Part shown: in pieces, positions 21,270-32,984 of the stretch
Position numbering within the stretch: the stretch's first letter is position 1
Layout of the letters: each line of letters starts with the position of its first letter
Assembly: GCA_021186555.1 (NCBI GenBank)
Contig: JAJKFL010000004.1
Coordinates: forward strand, 38,974,351-39,038,350
Reading direction: 5' to 3'
Source of the DNA: Reticulitermes speratus
Lineage: Eukaryota > Arthropoda > Insecta > Blattodea > Rhinotermitidae
DNA length: 64,000 nucleotides
Notes under the pieces: model-generated
Databases searched by the model: none
What the model was told of the DNA's origin: nothing
Seen by the model: the letters and a program-made list of their open reading frames with translations, nothing else
Program-made: the position numbers and the translations under genes

Positions 21270-21850
21270 ATTTGAAGTTAATAGTTAAATGAATTTGAGG
21301 CTGTAAATTTATTTATAAGCTGCTTAGCATACGAGGTTTGTCGTAAGATGTCTAGTATAAAGGTACAAACTGAGGAAAAGTTAACAAGAAAAGGTTACCC
21401 AGATTTTAAGATTTGTAGGCTGTGGGTTATTTGACAACTACTTTTAGCAGAGGCTATTTAGCATAGAATGTGATAGGACTATCACGTGCTGTGAACATGA
21501 AAGGATTGTGGGAATTGTTGTGGCTTATTTCAAGGCAGTATCTGACGCTTACTTAGAGAGTCTTAAACAGGACCGTGAAAAACGTAAGAAAAAAACTTGT
21601 ATCGGGGTCGAATGTTAAACAGGAAAGTTCTATGATACGAGGCAAGGAGGCAGCTGCTTTAGCCCGCTTGTCCTGTTTCAAATGATGTAAATGCCGGCAC
21701 TGTTGCAATATTGCGACTTATCAGAGCGGACAATATGCTGTCGAGCTCTGCCTTCGTACTTATCGATATGTTAGACATGAGAGGCTTGAAAATATGTTAA
21801 AGGGCTTCCTATATTATCAAGTAAAGGCTGTATCTACTACATCACTTAAT
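21270..21850. other. No gene seen
   Basis: Unique-looking sequence between the SINE and the 28-bp array, without a supportable ORF. Confidence 0.5.
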
Positions 21851-23738
21851 GAAGACTGCACAGTCCATATTTTCAAGTGAAGACTGCACAGTCCACATTT
21901 TCAAGTGAAGACTGCACAGTCCACATTGTCAAGTGAAGACTGCACAGTTCACATTTTCAAGTGAAGACTGCACAGTCCATATTTTCAAGTGAAGACTGCA
22001 CAGTCCATTTTTTCAAGTGAAGACTGCACAGTCCACATTTTCAAGTGAAGACTGCACAGTCCACATTGTCAAGTGAAGACTGCACAGTTCACATTTTCAA
22101 GTGAAGACTGCACAGTTCACATTTTCAAGTGAAGACTGCACAGTCCATATTTTCAAGTGAAGAGTGCACAGTCCATATTTTCAAGTGAAGAGTGCACAGT
22201 CCACATTTTCAAGTGAAAACTGCACAGTTCATATTTTCAAGTGAAGACTGCACAGTCCACATTTTCAAGTGAAGACTGCACAGTCCACATTTTCAAGTGA
22301 AGAATTCACAGTCCACATTTTCAAGTGAAGACTGCACAGTACACATTTTCAAGTGAAGACTGCACAGTTCACATTTCCAAGTGAAGACTGCACAGTTCAC
22401 ATTTCCAAGTGAAGACTGCACAGTCCAAATTTTCAAGTGAAGACTGCACAGTCCATATATCCAAGTGAAGACTGCACAGTTCACATTTCCAAGTGAAGAC
22501 TGCACAGTTCACATTTCCAAGTGAAGACTGCACAGTCCATATTTTCAAGTGAAGACTGCACAGTCCATTTTTTCAAGTGAAGACTGCACAGTTCAAATTT
22601 CCAAGTGAAGACTGCACAGTCCATATCTTCAAGTGAAGACTGCACAGTTCACATTTCCAAGTGAAGACTGCACAGTTCACATTTCCAAGTGAAGACTGCA
22701 CAGTCCAAATTTTCAAGTGAAGACTGCACAGTCCATATTTCCAAGTGAAGACTGCACAGTTCACATTTCCAAGTGAAGACTGCACAGTCCATATTTTCAA
22801 GTGAAGACTGCACAGTCCATTTTTTCAAGTGAAGACTGCACAGTTCAAATTTCCAAGTGAAGACTGCACAGTCCATACTTTCAAGTGAAGACTGCACAGT
22901 TCACATTTCCAAGTGAAGACTGCACAGTCCATATTTTCAAGTGAAGACTGCAATTCCACATTTTCAAGTGAAGACTGCACATTCCATATATTCAAGTGAA
23001 GACTGCAAGTCCACATTATCAAGTGAAGACTGCACAGTCCATATTTTCAAGTGAAGACTGCACAGTCCATTTTTTCAAGTGAAGACTGCACAGTTCAAAT
23101 TTCCAAGTGAAGACTGCACAGTCCATACTTTCAAGTGAAGACTGCACAGTCCACATTTTCAAGTGAAGACTGCAAGTCCACATTTTCAAGTGAAGACTGC
23201 ACAGTCCATATCTTCAAGTGAAGACTGCACAGTTCACATTTCCAAGTGAAGACTGCACAGTTCACATTTCCAAGTGAAGACTGCACAGTCCAAATTTTCA
23301 AATGAAGACTGCACAGTCCATATTTCCAAGTGAAGACTGCACAGTTCACATTTCCAAGTGAAGACTGCATAGTCCATATTTTCAAGTGAAGACTGCACAG
23401 TCCAGCTTTTCAAGTGAAGACTGCACAGTTCAAATTTCCAAGTGAAGACTGCACAGTCCATACTTTCAAGTGAAGACTGCACAGTTCACATTTCCAAGTG
23501 AAGACTGCACAGTCCATATTTCAAGTGAAGACTGCAAGTCACATTTTCAAGTGAAGACTGCACATTCCATATATTCAAGTGAAGACTGCAAGTCCACATT
23601 ATCAAGTGAAGACTGCACAGTCCACATTTTCAAGTGAAGAATTCACAGTCCACATTTTCAAGTGAAGACTGCACAGTCCATATTTTCAAGTGAAGACTGC
23701 ACAGTCCATATTTTCAAGTGAAGACTGCACAGTCCACA
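21851..23738. repeat. 28-bp tandem array, about 67 copies
   Basis: The unit is TCAAGTGAAGACTGCACAGT followed by CCACATTT, with variants CCATATTT, TTCACATTT and ATTTCC. A block of about 585 bp is repeated: the variant order around 22573-23020 recurs around 23131-23610, including the rare CACATTCCATATA unit. Minus-strand open frames are repeat artefacts. Confidence 0.92.
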
Positions 23739-24785
23739 GCCCATATTCCACCCACCCCCCTAGTCTCTCGCCACCAAAACCACACACCGAATCTGCTGTG
23801 GGGCATCACGCATTTCGTGGCTTCCAAACTGGCCATTCGCACACTGCATTGATCAACACTCATGAATTACTAACACTAAGACCAACTAACCTACTGACAC
23901 ACCGACAGACACACAGACAGACGAAGAATAAACCAAATGTTAGTGTCTTTCTTGAACATTCCACTTCCTTATTTGGGAATTAAACGCTCGGCCCTGACAT
24001 CAGGCTATTTTAACTAAGGAATTTTAATGAATGTCGTCAGTCCCTCCCGAAAGTCTCTGGCACATGTATACTGTGACAGTTTCCTTCCACACCCTCTCAT
24101 ATTCATTATTCACTGAGCATCCGATAAACAAAGGCTCTACTAACACACACAGCTATTGAATGCGTCGTTAAATAAATGACACAGCTAAATAAATAAAATT
24201 CAGCAACTGATTGCTATTCAATAACGAACAGTTATTCAGACGACCGGTCACGAACTTCGCAGAATTATCGCCATCTTGACAGAAGATCGGAACTAATTTA
24301 CATTACTGGGCAATACAAAACTTCACATCGGTGTCTTTAGTGTGTTTAATCCATCATTTTAACAACATACTCCTGGTTAGGTCTAAGTCTAGTAACTGCT
24401 ATTGTCCCAGACGGACTTACATTTAAAAACTTTATATGCAATTGATGTTACAGTTCAGATCTCTTCGTTAAATTTCACAAAAGTGTGACATTCCTCTTGG
24501 AAGAGTTTCCTCAGTCCTTCTATTGCTTCTACTCTGTATAATTTCAATATTGTTCGCAGAACCAATAATTCTAATTCTCTCTTCAGATAAAAACTGGTAG
24601 TTAAATAGCCATTAAAACGCATAATAAAGTGACGAGATAGACATAAGTAATCATGTAACAAGTTTGTAATATTTGTATATTCGAAATGTAACAGTAATTG
24701 TACGGATTATTTTGAGTGTCACAAACTTTTCCACTGGTAAACTTCGGATGCAACGACGGATTCAGGCATCCTGTCGCATGTATTA
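23739..24785. other. No gene seen
   Basis: C-rich just after the array, then AT-rich. Open frames at 24455-24894 on the minus strand partly overlap the mariner left end and have no domain I recognise. Confidence 0.5.
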
Positions 24786-25765
24786 CTGCGCCCAGAAAGT
24801 AATGCAACGCATTTTTTTTTCTCGGCCCAATTTTGTTGGATAAAAATGATATTTTGCGTGCTGTATCTTTAAAATGTCCCGCGTTTATGCACATAGGTGC
24901 AATGTTTCCCGCTAGATAGCAGCGCAGTAGTGAGCTTTCAAAATGGAGTCTGCAAGTGACGTGCGTTCTAAACAGAGAGCAGTAATTGAGTTTCTTTTGG
25001 CAGAAAACGAAACGAGTGAATCAATTCACAGGCGCTTAAGAAAGGTCTATGGAGACATGGCAGTGGATAAAAGCACCGTCAGCCGTTGGGCGAAGCGATT
25101 GGCGTTATCAGAACAAGGACGGGGCACTCTGTCTGATCTCCCGCGCTCGGGCCGCCCATCAACAGCTGTGACGCCTGCAACAGTGCAACGAGCCGACAGT
25201 CTTATTCGAGACGATCGGAGAATCACAACCAGGGAACTCGCCGCTGTACTCGGTATTGGTAAGGGAAGCGTCGACAAAATCATTCACCAGTTAGGATATT
25301 CAAAGGTCTGTGCCCGATGGGTCCCTCGAAACCTAACCGAAGTGCACAAGCAACAAAGAAAAGCCATCTGCTCCGAGTTGCTTGCTCGTTACGAGGTTGA
25401 GGATGACGATTTCTTGTCCACCATTGTCACGGGTGATAAGACATGGATTCATCATCTGGCTCCTTCCGACTACCATATTTTTGGTCCCTTGAAAGGTGCA
25501 ATCCGCGGAAAGAGGTTTGAGGACGACGAGGAAGTCATTACCGAAGTAAAGAGGTGGTTGCGACAGAGACCTGCAGAGTGGTACCGCGAAGGCACACAGG
25601 CTCTCGCATCTCGGTGGCGTAAGGCCAAAGATTTAGAAGGAGACTATGTTGAAAAATAGGTTTAGGTAGCCAAAGATGCATGTAGTGATGTGACATATTT
25701 GAAGTTTTAATAAAATCAATTGTGAATGAGAAAAAAATGTGTTGCATTACTTTCTGGGCGCCCTC
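24786..25765 (+). mobile_element. Mariner-family transposon, about 980 bp, internally deleted
   Basis: The ends are inverted: GCGCCCAGAAAGTAATGCAA from 24788 and its complement ending at 25761, each continuing into a T- or A-run and CTC. TA lies at 24784-24785 and 25766-25767, the standard mariner target duplication. The length is about 300 bp short of an intact mariner, which matches the gap in the transposase. Confidence 0.88.
24943..25659 (+). CDS. Mariner transposase, internally deleted but open
   Basis: 238 codons, against about 345 in intact mariners. Residues 8-55 look like the first helix-turn-helix and about 93-120 the second (ITTRELAAVLGIGKGSVDKI). WVPRNL (126-131) corresponds to the conserved WVPHEL linker. 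TGDKTW (D165) holds the first catalytic Asp. At H171/L172 (25455/25456) the sequence jumps to LAPSDYHIFG, whose D176 is the third catalytic Asp. The second Asp and about 105 residues are missing. The C-terminus (RGKRFEDDEEV to GDYVEK) is normal. The frame has no other damage. The product could still bind the inverted ends, since the DNA-binding half is complete, but cannot cut DNA. Met at 24943 is the first in frame and about 155 bp inside the left end, as usual for mariners. Confidence 0.9.
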   Translation: MESASDVRSKQRAVIEFLLAENETSESIHRRLRKVYGDMAVDKSTVSRWAKRLALSEQGRGTLSDLPRSGRPSTAVTPATVQRADSLIRDDRRITTRELAAVLGIGKGSVDKIIHQLGYSKVCARWVPRNLTEVHKQQRKAICSELLARYEVEDDDFLSTIVTGDKTWIHHLAPSDYHIFGPLKGAIRGKRFEDDEEVITEVKRWLRQRPAEWYREGTQALASRWRKAKDLEGDYVEK

Positions 25766-25828
25766 TAATTTGGGCGTCTAATTTGGGCGTCTATTTGGGC
25801 GTCTAATTTGGGCGTCTAATTTGGGACG
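25763..25828. repeat. 13-bp tandem repeat abutting the mariner end
   Basis: About five copies of TAATTTGGGCGTC (one lacks two bases) start right at the transposon's right boundary. The GGGCG core is also present in the mariner terminus. Confidence 0.75.
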
Positions 25829-26682
25829 CTCTGTTCTGGTTGCTGCTTGTTCGTGGAACTGTAAGATATCTGAATGTGAAGATACAGTAAAAGGATTGGG
25901 GGCTGAAATATGAGACAAATTATATATCGGTGCTTATATTATTATAAAATGAGAAGCAAATATAATAATAATAATAATAATTTACCTACAACTAATATAA
26001 CCAAAATAAGTTTCACTAACACAACAAAAGTTTCAGTGCACCTATCTTAAACGGCACGTAGTAACAATCTCCATATTGTTTACAAAATCATATGTTTCAA
26101 AGCTATCACAGTGGTACACAGGTAATTAAATTACACGAAACGAACGACTTTGAGGGAAATTCACATTATCGGATATTTAAGTAAGGCGCCAGTTATTGTG
26201 GGCCTAAAATAACAAAATGGCGAGTGTTAAAATATCCGAAGTTATAAATCCGACAAATTTAAAGAAGCTTCCAGCACCTGTGCGACGTGACACCGTGTTG
26301 ATTGGTAAAGAGCAGTCAAGGAGTCCAATAATAAGTTACTTGACGCTGAAGATAAAGGAGCCACGATGATCCGAAACGTCGGTAAATCTTCATCAATCGA
26401 CACGGCGTCATATTACACAAGATTTGAATCTTCATTAATACGGCTGTGAAGAAATCAAATGTAGCAAACTTCATGAAGATACAATCTGTACTTAGAAAAA
26501 GTGACGATAATACAGCGACGCCTCAGTAATATCAAAGTCTGTCCAGTACTACAGTACTACAGTACTACATTACTACAGTACTACAGTACAGTACTACAGT
26601 AGACTTTACGAGTTTTGATGAGATTTCTTTCTTTCGCTTTTAGCATGACGATTCATATTAGTTTTCTATAGTGTAATATTGT
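25829..26682. other. No gene seen; motif and microsatellites
   Basis: Contains an (AAT)n run (about 25960-25981), a CTGAAGA...CGAAACGTCGGTAAA motif at 26346-26386 and a TACTACAG repeat at about 26549-26600. No supportable ORF. Confidence 0.55.
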
Positions 26683-26970
26683 GGGCCGCGATAGCTCAGT
26701 CGGTATAGCGACTCGCTACAAGCTGGACGGTCCGGAGATCGAATCCCGGTGGGGGTGAGATTTTTAGCACCCATCCAGACCGACACTGGGGCCCACCCAG
26801 CCTCCTGTACAATGGGTACCGGGTCATTCCCGGGGGTAAAGCGGCCGTGGCGTGGCGTTGACCACCCACCCCCATCTAGTGCCGAGGTTAAAGAAAGAGT
26901 AAAGCTATACCTCTACTCCCCCTCTGGGCATTCATGGCCTGTTCTAGGGTAAACTTTACCTTTACCTTTT
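26683..26970 (+). mobile_element. Full-length SINE family B with target duplication
   Basis: The tRNA-like head GGGCCGCGATAGCTCAGTCG (A box) is followed by a B box GATCGAATCCC, the body and a (CTTTAC) tail. TGTAATATT flanks it at 26672-26680 and 26974-26982. It is the reference copy for family B here. Confidence 0.9.
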
Positions 26971-27247
26971 GACTGTAATATTAAACCCCGCTCTACCTTC
27001 CTCCCCTTGTCTAGCCCAGCTCGTCTCTCCTGCCGATATCAACCACCGAACAGCCCAGTCCTACTTCTTTCAATGTACATTTTTGCTTAGCAGAGAAGCA
27101 AGACACGTGATTAGTATCAACATGGTGCAGTAGCTAATGTCACCGACTGTACCGGGCAGGAAACTGCAGAAGGGATTTTGGGTTCTGAGGAAAATGAATC
27201 CGAAAATTTGTTGCCATCATTAATGGCACGGGTACCTGACGTAACAC

Positions 27248-27880
27248 GAGTGTATAGATATGTGTATCAGCTACATAGATATGTATATCAGCTAGATAGA
27301 TATGTATATCAGCTATATATATATATATATATCAGCTACATAGATATGTATATCAGCTAAATATATATATATATATATCAGCTACATAGATATGTATATC
27401 AGCTATATAGATATGTATATCAGCTATATATATATATATATATATATATATCAGCTACATAGATATGTATATCAGCTAAATATATATATATATATATATA
27501 TCAGCTACATAGATATGTATATCAGCTAAATAGATATGTATATCAGCTACATAGATATGTATATCAGCTAAATATATATATATATATATATATCAGCTAC
27601 ATAGATATGTATATCAGCTAAATAGATATGTATATCAGCTACATAGATATGTATATCAGCTAAATAATATATATATATATATCAGCTACATAGATATGTA
27701 TATCAGCTAAATATATATATATATATATCAGCTACATAGATATGTATATCAGCTAGATAGATATGTATATCAGCTATATATATATATCAGCTACATAGAT
27801 ATGTATATCAGCTAAATATATATATATATATCAGCTACATAGATATGTATATCAGCTAGATAGATATGTATATCAGCTAT

Positions 27881-27911
<31 letters not shown>

Positions 27912-28606
27912 CAGCTACATAGATATGTATATCAGCTAAATATATATATATATATATCAGCTACATAGATATGTATATCAGCTAAATAGATATGTATATC
28001 AGCTACATAGATATGTATATCAGCTAAATATATATATATATATATATCAGCTACATAGATATGTATATCAGCTAAATAGATATGTATATCAGCTACATAG
28101 ATATGTATATCAGCTAAATATATATATATATATATATCAGCTACATAGATATGTATATCAGCTAAATAGATATGTATATCAGCTACATAGATATGTATGT
28201 CAGCTAAATATATATATATATATATCAGCTACATAGATATGTATATCAGCTAAATAGATATGTATATCAGCTACATAGATATGTATATCAGCTATATATA
28301 TATATATATATATCAGCTAAATAAATATGTATATCAGCTAAATAGATATGTATATTAGCTACATAGATATGTATATCAGCTAAATATATATATATATATA
28401 TATATCAGCTAAATAAATATGTATATCAGCTACATAGATATGCATATCAGCTAAATATATATATATATATATCAGCTAAATAAATATGTATATCAGCTAC
28501 ATAGATATATATCAGCTAAATATATATATATATATCAGCTAAATAAATATGTATATCAGCTAAATAGATATGTATATCAGCTACATAGATATGTATATCA
28601 GCTAAG
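27248..28606. repeat. 21-bp array mixed with (AT)n runs
   Basis: ATCAGCTACATAGATATGTAT and ATCAGCTAAATAGATATGTA forms alternate, with (AT)n stretches of varying length replacing the central AGATATGT part. A block of five or six units with one (AT)n is repeated several times. Strongly AT-rich and able to form cruciforms. Confidence 0.9.
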
Positions 28607-28611
28607 CAAGC

Positions 28612-28876
28612 AATCCCTCGACAGGCCCTTAGGGCCCCACGAGGTTGAGGCTTCCAGAATTTCTACATAATCGGCACATGCAGGTGGCAAGGTTGTCAGC
28701 TCTACGCACCGGCCGCCTTTACCGCACAGGAAATACTCCTGGTACTCATTTCTGTTAGAGGCTGCGTCGACCACAGGGCCATAGTGCCCCGAAATCTCAA
28801 TGAATCTATTGTGAATCGAACCCGCGACCTTCCGGCTTGTAGCGCAGTGCACCAACCAACTGCGCCACCGCGTGCC
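28612..28876 (-). mobile_element. SINE family A with complete head
   Basis: The minus strand starts GGGGCACGCGGTGGCGCAGT with A box and B box (GGGTTCGATTC), then the family body with a small deletion before the B box. It directly abuts the 21-bp array, so the array may lie next to or have replaced its tail. Confidence 0.85.
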
Positions 28877-29429
28877 CCCACATAAGCCAGCTGTTGGTCT
28901 TAAAACTCTAAGTCTATCGATCCTGCGGACCTCTAAAAAGGAACAATCAAAATTCGGTGTAAGACCGGCCCTGCAACCACGAGTTCACTCCAGCACGACA
29001 TAACTCGATATGCAAGCAGGAGCTAGGCAGAATCTAGATTCCAGCAAGACGCCTCTAGGGGCGTAGGCAGATACAGGAGGGATTTTCAATGCAAGGAGGA
29101 AGGAGGTGGGGATCAGAAAGCAGGAGTTGGAACCTCCTTATGCGAGAGGTTAAATACGGCAAGCTGGAAAGAAAAGTGAATTGTTTGCAGCCAAGATGCC
29201 ACACAGTCTGTCAGATTGGCTACGAGACACCGCTCCACCACATCAGCTACCCTACAGCCGACAAACTCACATCACATACTAGATTTCCCGTTCCCTTACT
29301 CTACAAGCATTATCCGTGTCAGAAACCAAATTTTTGTCCTTAAATTTCAAACGTGTTTTTCTTACATTCTTTATGAATAAACAGCTTCATCATTTGTATT
29401 CCTACTGCTATAGTATTAGTGTCATCAAA
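28877..29429. other. No gene seen
   Basis: An 84-codon open frame (29089-29343, plus) has no recognisable domain. Confidence 0.45.
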
Positions 29430-29845
29430 CCGAGAAGAATGAGATGGGTGGGCATGTAGCATGTGTCGGAAGAAGACATATGTACCGGGTTTTTGTGTAG
29501 AAACCTGAAAGAAAGAGTCGACTTGGAAGACCTAGCTTAGATGACAGTATAATATTAAAATTGATTTTAAATATGCTCAAACGGCGTGACCTGGGTTAAC
29601 TTGGTTCATGATAGTGGAAAGTGGCGAGATTTTGTGAAAATGATCATGGAATTTGGGGTTCAATAAAATAAGGGAACTTCTTCACTAGCTGAAGAAACTG
29701 AAGAAAGTGTACATTTTGTCGGTATAAGACTTTATACAATAAAAAATGTACGGTGAAAATAACAAAGTCTGAAGAAATTTATTTTCTTAAGAAGGCCTCT
29801 GCTCTGTAGAGTTCATTGGTTAGTTAGTTAGTTAGTTAGCGTCAT
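29430..29845 (+). pseudogene. Diverged LINE 3' fragment with (GTTA)n tail
   Basis: GAGATGGGTGGGCATGTAGC matches the [11 protein letters not shown] region of the copies at 40812 and 49652, and GAAGGCCTCTGCTCTGTAGA precedes a (GTTA)n tail at 29817-29840 as in those copies. Reading frames are broken by many changes, so this is an old copy. Confidence 0.65.
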
Positions 29846-30761
29846 TACGTCAACTGACGATTTTCTTCCTACAAAGAGAAACACTAGAATGTGCATAAAC
29901 CGTGACTCTACTGTTTAATCTTCAATGCTGCGAAATCTGATTATTTTGTTCACGGAATTTTCAAAATTTCAGGGTTTATATTGAGTTTCGTGGTTTTTTT
30001 TATGCAAACGTTTTGTAGTCCGCTTGGCTCGCACAAACGTTTCGTAGAAACACAGTGCCTTTAACTTTCGAAACGTCTGTATTCAGACTAAAATCACGCT
30101 TCACTCTACGTTGCCAAACATAAGTTTACGATATCAAATGGGACACGAGATCCTACGTTGTTCCTCTTGCCACTGGTTACGAACCACTGTTCCACACAAA
30201 ACCCGAAATGACTGCATACTAATAAACCAGAGACCAACATCAAAATTTAAATCAACTTCCAGGCCCTACAAGTTGAAATATGTATTTCTTCATAACCCTA
30301 GCTGGATGACCTTAATTGGATTTTCCTTCGGATTCATATAGCGCGGTTCGAAGGTTTAATTTCGTGGCTCAATCTTTGGTTGCTGCCGCTTGGATAAATG
30401 AAGAACAATGCTGTAATTAATGCAGAGTGCGTGATTGTGTGTGTGCGTGTGTGGGTGGAAATAATAATGAATGTGACAGGGTATTTGAGTGGCAGTTGGT
30501 GTTACTATACATATTTATATTCCATTAAACAGTGCTGGAATTCCATGTAGCACACTGAATGTAATCACCAGCTGCTGGCATCTTGCATTTCAGAGTTCCG
30601 AAGGATTAGATTTCTAAGTTTGATGATGATGATGATAATAATAATAACAATAAAAATATATCAAGAAACTACAGCAAACATCCATACTGGTCACTGCACG
30701 CATAATTGCGAGAAGTACTGATGTAAAGTACAGAACATTTGACATGGGGAATAGCATTATA
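29846..30761. other. No gene seen; microsatellites
   Basis: Holds a (TG)n stretch near 30437-30455 and a GATGATGAT/AATAAT run at about 30620-30650. No supportable ORF. Confidence 0.5.
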
Positions 30762-30838
30762 CAGAGTATACACAAAAGAATGGTGCGGTTTCAATGGTGA
30801 ATAAAGGGACACCGCACCATTCTTTTGTGTATACACTA
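30762..30838. mobile_element. Palindromic MITE, copy 4, diverged
   Basis: Arms CACAAAAGAATGGTGCGGT and complement, with GAGTATAC in place of GGGCATAC at the end in both arms. The centre (TCAATGGTGAATAAAGGGAC) resembles the inner part of the 564-bp element rather than that of copies 1-3. An (AAT)n run follows at about 30946-30974. Confidence 0.75.
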
Positions 30839-30944
30839 TATGTAGCGTAAATTGTAACTACAGGATAGCTGTAACATTATGTTACCTAGACACATGGTTT
30901 GTTTCAGGTATGTAATTGTAAATACTTTGTATAATGGTGATACA

Positions 30945-30975
<31 letters not shown>

Positions 30976-31205
30976 TATATATTCATTTTAAATTATGGTT
31001 TTAGTATGGTGCCATAGAGTTTTGAAGACAGTTGCCAAAGTTTCGGAACTGTGTGTTGCCTCAGTCTTCATTGTAGAATAATCTTCCATCCTGTAGATGG
31101 AATAAACAAATTATTCAGAAACAATGGTAACTATTTGCCAAACTACGCCACATAACACAGCAGACTGTCGTAATCTTTCAGCCACAGCCGTCAGAATCTG
31201 AAATA

Positions 31206-31282
31206 CAGAATGTTCCACTTAAAACCGGCCCAATTGCATGGCGAAACCAATAAATCGGGCCAGTTTTAAGCGGAACTCCCTG
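31206..31282. mobile_element. Short fold-back MITE, separate family
   Basis: About 77 bp with imperfect inverted ends: CAGAATGTTCCACTTAAAAC on the left, and CAGGGAGTTCCGCTTAAAAC on the complement of the right, each followed by a TGGCCC/CGGCCC motif and flanked by TA. No coding content. Confidence 0.65.
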
Positions 31283-31299
31283 TATCACAGGTTTCCTTC

Positions 31300-31545
31300 A
31301 AGTCAGCTCAGTCGGTACAGTGACTACGCCACCGGCTGGAACACTGAGGAAACGTGTTTCGATTCCCGGCAAAGACATGGGACTTAATCCATCCTCAAAG
31401 TGTCAACACCGCACCTGGAGTCCAGCCAGCCTCAAAAGGGTACCGCGTAGTGTTTCCAGGGGGTAAAGCAGCCGGGGGAGTGAATCTGACCTAGTACGGC
31501 GGTTAAGAATTAGTGGCGCTATAATAGCAATCCCTCATATGAGTG
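31300..31545 (+). mobile_element. Diverged SINE family B relic
   Basis: AGTCAGCTCAGTCGGTACAG and a B-box-like GTTTCGATTCCCGG are followed by recognisable body parts (CCAGCCAGCCTC, GGGTAAAGCAGCCGGGG). Many substitutions mark it as old. Confidence 0.65.
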
Positions 31546-32144
31546 CATGGAGAAGATCGACTTAACTTTTCAAGTCAAAACGCGAATTTCAAGTAAAAAA
31601 TCGAAATGTGATCAGCAGAATAAACTGAGGCATATTTCGCGCAGTCCGCACTTCGCTTCTTCATCTCATTGTTGCCAACACACTCTTCAGAAGGTCTTCC
31701 ATTCGTGATGTTTGAGCAGCCAAATTACGGACGCACTGTTCAAGTTGCCCAATTCTGAACTCAGAAGAACAAAGCACTGACTTACAAAGGCAATTTGTAT
31801 TAATTCCGAGCAATTACAAATATCACTCTTGCTGTACAATGCTGAACTGACAGACAAATGGAGGGTGAAAATGAGTAACCTCAAACAACTGGGTTCGAGC
31901 ACAGAACAGATGACAAACGGGCGACAAACACGTTTAGATTAGGGGTGAATTGGGGGGGGAGGGGGATCCCTTGGGTACAATAAAGCATCTTTTGTCCTTG
32001 CATTTGAGGACAAGGGGACAAAATGGATGGGAACAGAGCACTAATCGAACATTAATGAACTGATCGTGAAGATATCACAGGACTTTCGTATTAATTACAA
32101 ACTACTTGCTTGTAAATGTGAATTGCCGACGATACGGAACTGTG
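31546..32144. other. No gene seen
   Basis: Unique-looking sequence with a short G run near 31952. A 71-codon minus frame has no domain. Confidence 0.45.
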
Positions 32145-32960
32145 TGCTCTGCGGCACATATTGACAGCATAAACTGTGTGCTCTGCGGCACATATTGACA
32201 GCATAAACTGTGTGCTCTGCGGCACATATTGACAGCATAAACTGTGTGCGCTGCCGCACATATTGACAGCATAAACTGTGTGCGCTGCCGCACATATTGA
32301 CAGCATAAACTGTGTGCTCTGCGGCACATATTGACAGCATAAACTGTGTGCGCTGCCGCACATATTGACAGCATAAACTGTGTGCGCTGCCGCACATATT
32401 GACAGCATAAACTGTGTGCGCTGCCGCACATATTGACAGCATAAACTGTGTGCTCTGCCGCACATATTGACAGCATAAACTGTGTGCTCTGCCGCACATA
32501 TTGACAGCATAAACTGTGTGCGCTGCCGCACATATTGACAGCATAAACTGTGTGCGCTGCCGCACATATTGACAGCATAAACTGTGTGCGCTGCCGCACA
32601 TATTGACAGCATAAACTGTGTGTTCTGCGGCACATATTGACAGCATAAACTGTGTGCGCTGCCGCACATATTGACAGCATAAACTGTGTGCTCTGCGGCA
32701 CATATTGACAGCATAAACTGTGTGCTCTGCGGCACATATTGACAGCAGAAACTGTGTGCTCTGCCGCACATATTGACAGCATAAACTGTGTGCTCTGCCG
32801 CACATATTGACAGCATAAACTGTGTGCTCTGCCGCACATATTGACAGCATAAACTGTGTGCTCTGCCGCACATATTGACAGCATAAACTGTGTGCTCTGC
32901 CGCACATATTGACAGCATAAACTGTGTGCTCTGCCGCACATAATGACAGCATAAACAAAG
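32145..32960 (-). repeat. 34-bp tandem array, about 24 copies
   Basis: The unit contains ACTGTGTGCTCTGCGGCACA followed by TATTGACAGCATA. Variants GCGCTGCCGCAC, GCTCTGCGGCAC and GCTCTGCCGCAC are grouped in runs; TGTGCG...CGCACA forms a small hairpin in one variant. Because 34 is not a multiple of three and no frame has stops, all three minus frames stay open for about 280 codons each. Confidence 0.92.
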
Positions 32961-32984
32961 GCTGTAACGTCCTGCATTCTACGT

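Noticed and set aside
21851..23738. CRISPR array
   Set aside because: A 28-bp direct repeat seemed array-like, but there are no spacers, no cas genes, and the DNA is eukaryotic.
26683..26755. Genuine tRNA gene
   Set aside because: A and B boxes are present, but the same head occurs on many copies with a common non-tRNA body and tail, and the cloverleaf is not closed by a 3' acceptor strand. It is a SINE head.
32091..32977. Three overlapping minus-strand frames of about 280-290 codons, Cys-rich
   Set aside because: The 34-bp unit cycles through all three frames without stops, so openness carries no coding information.
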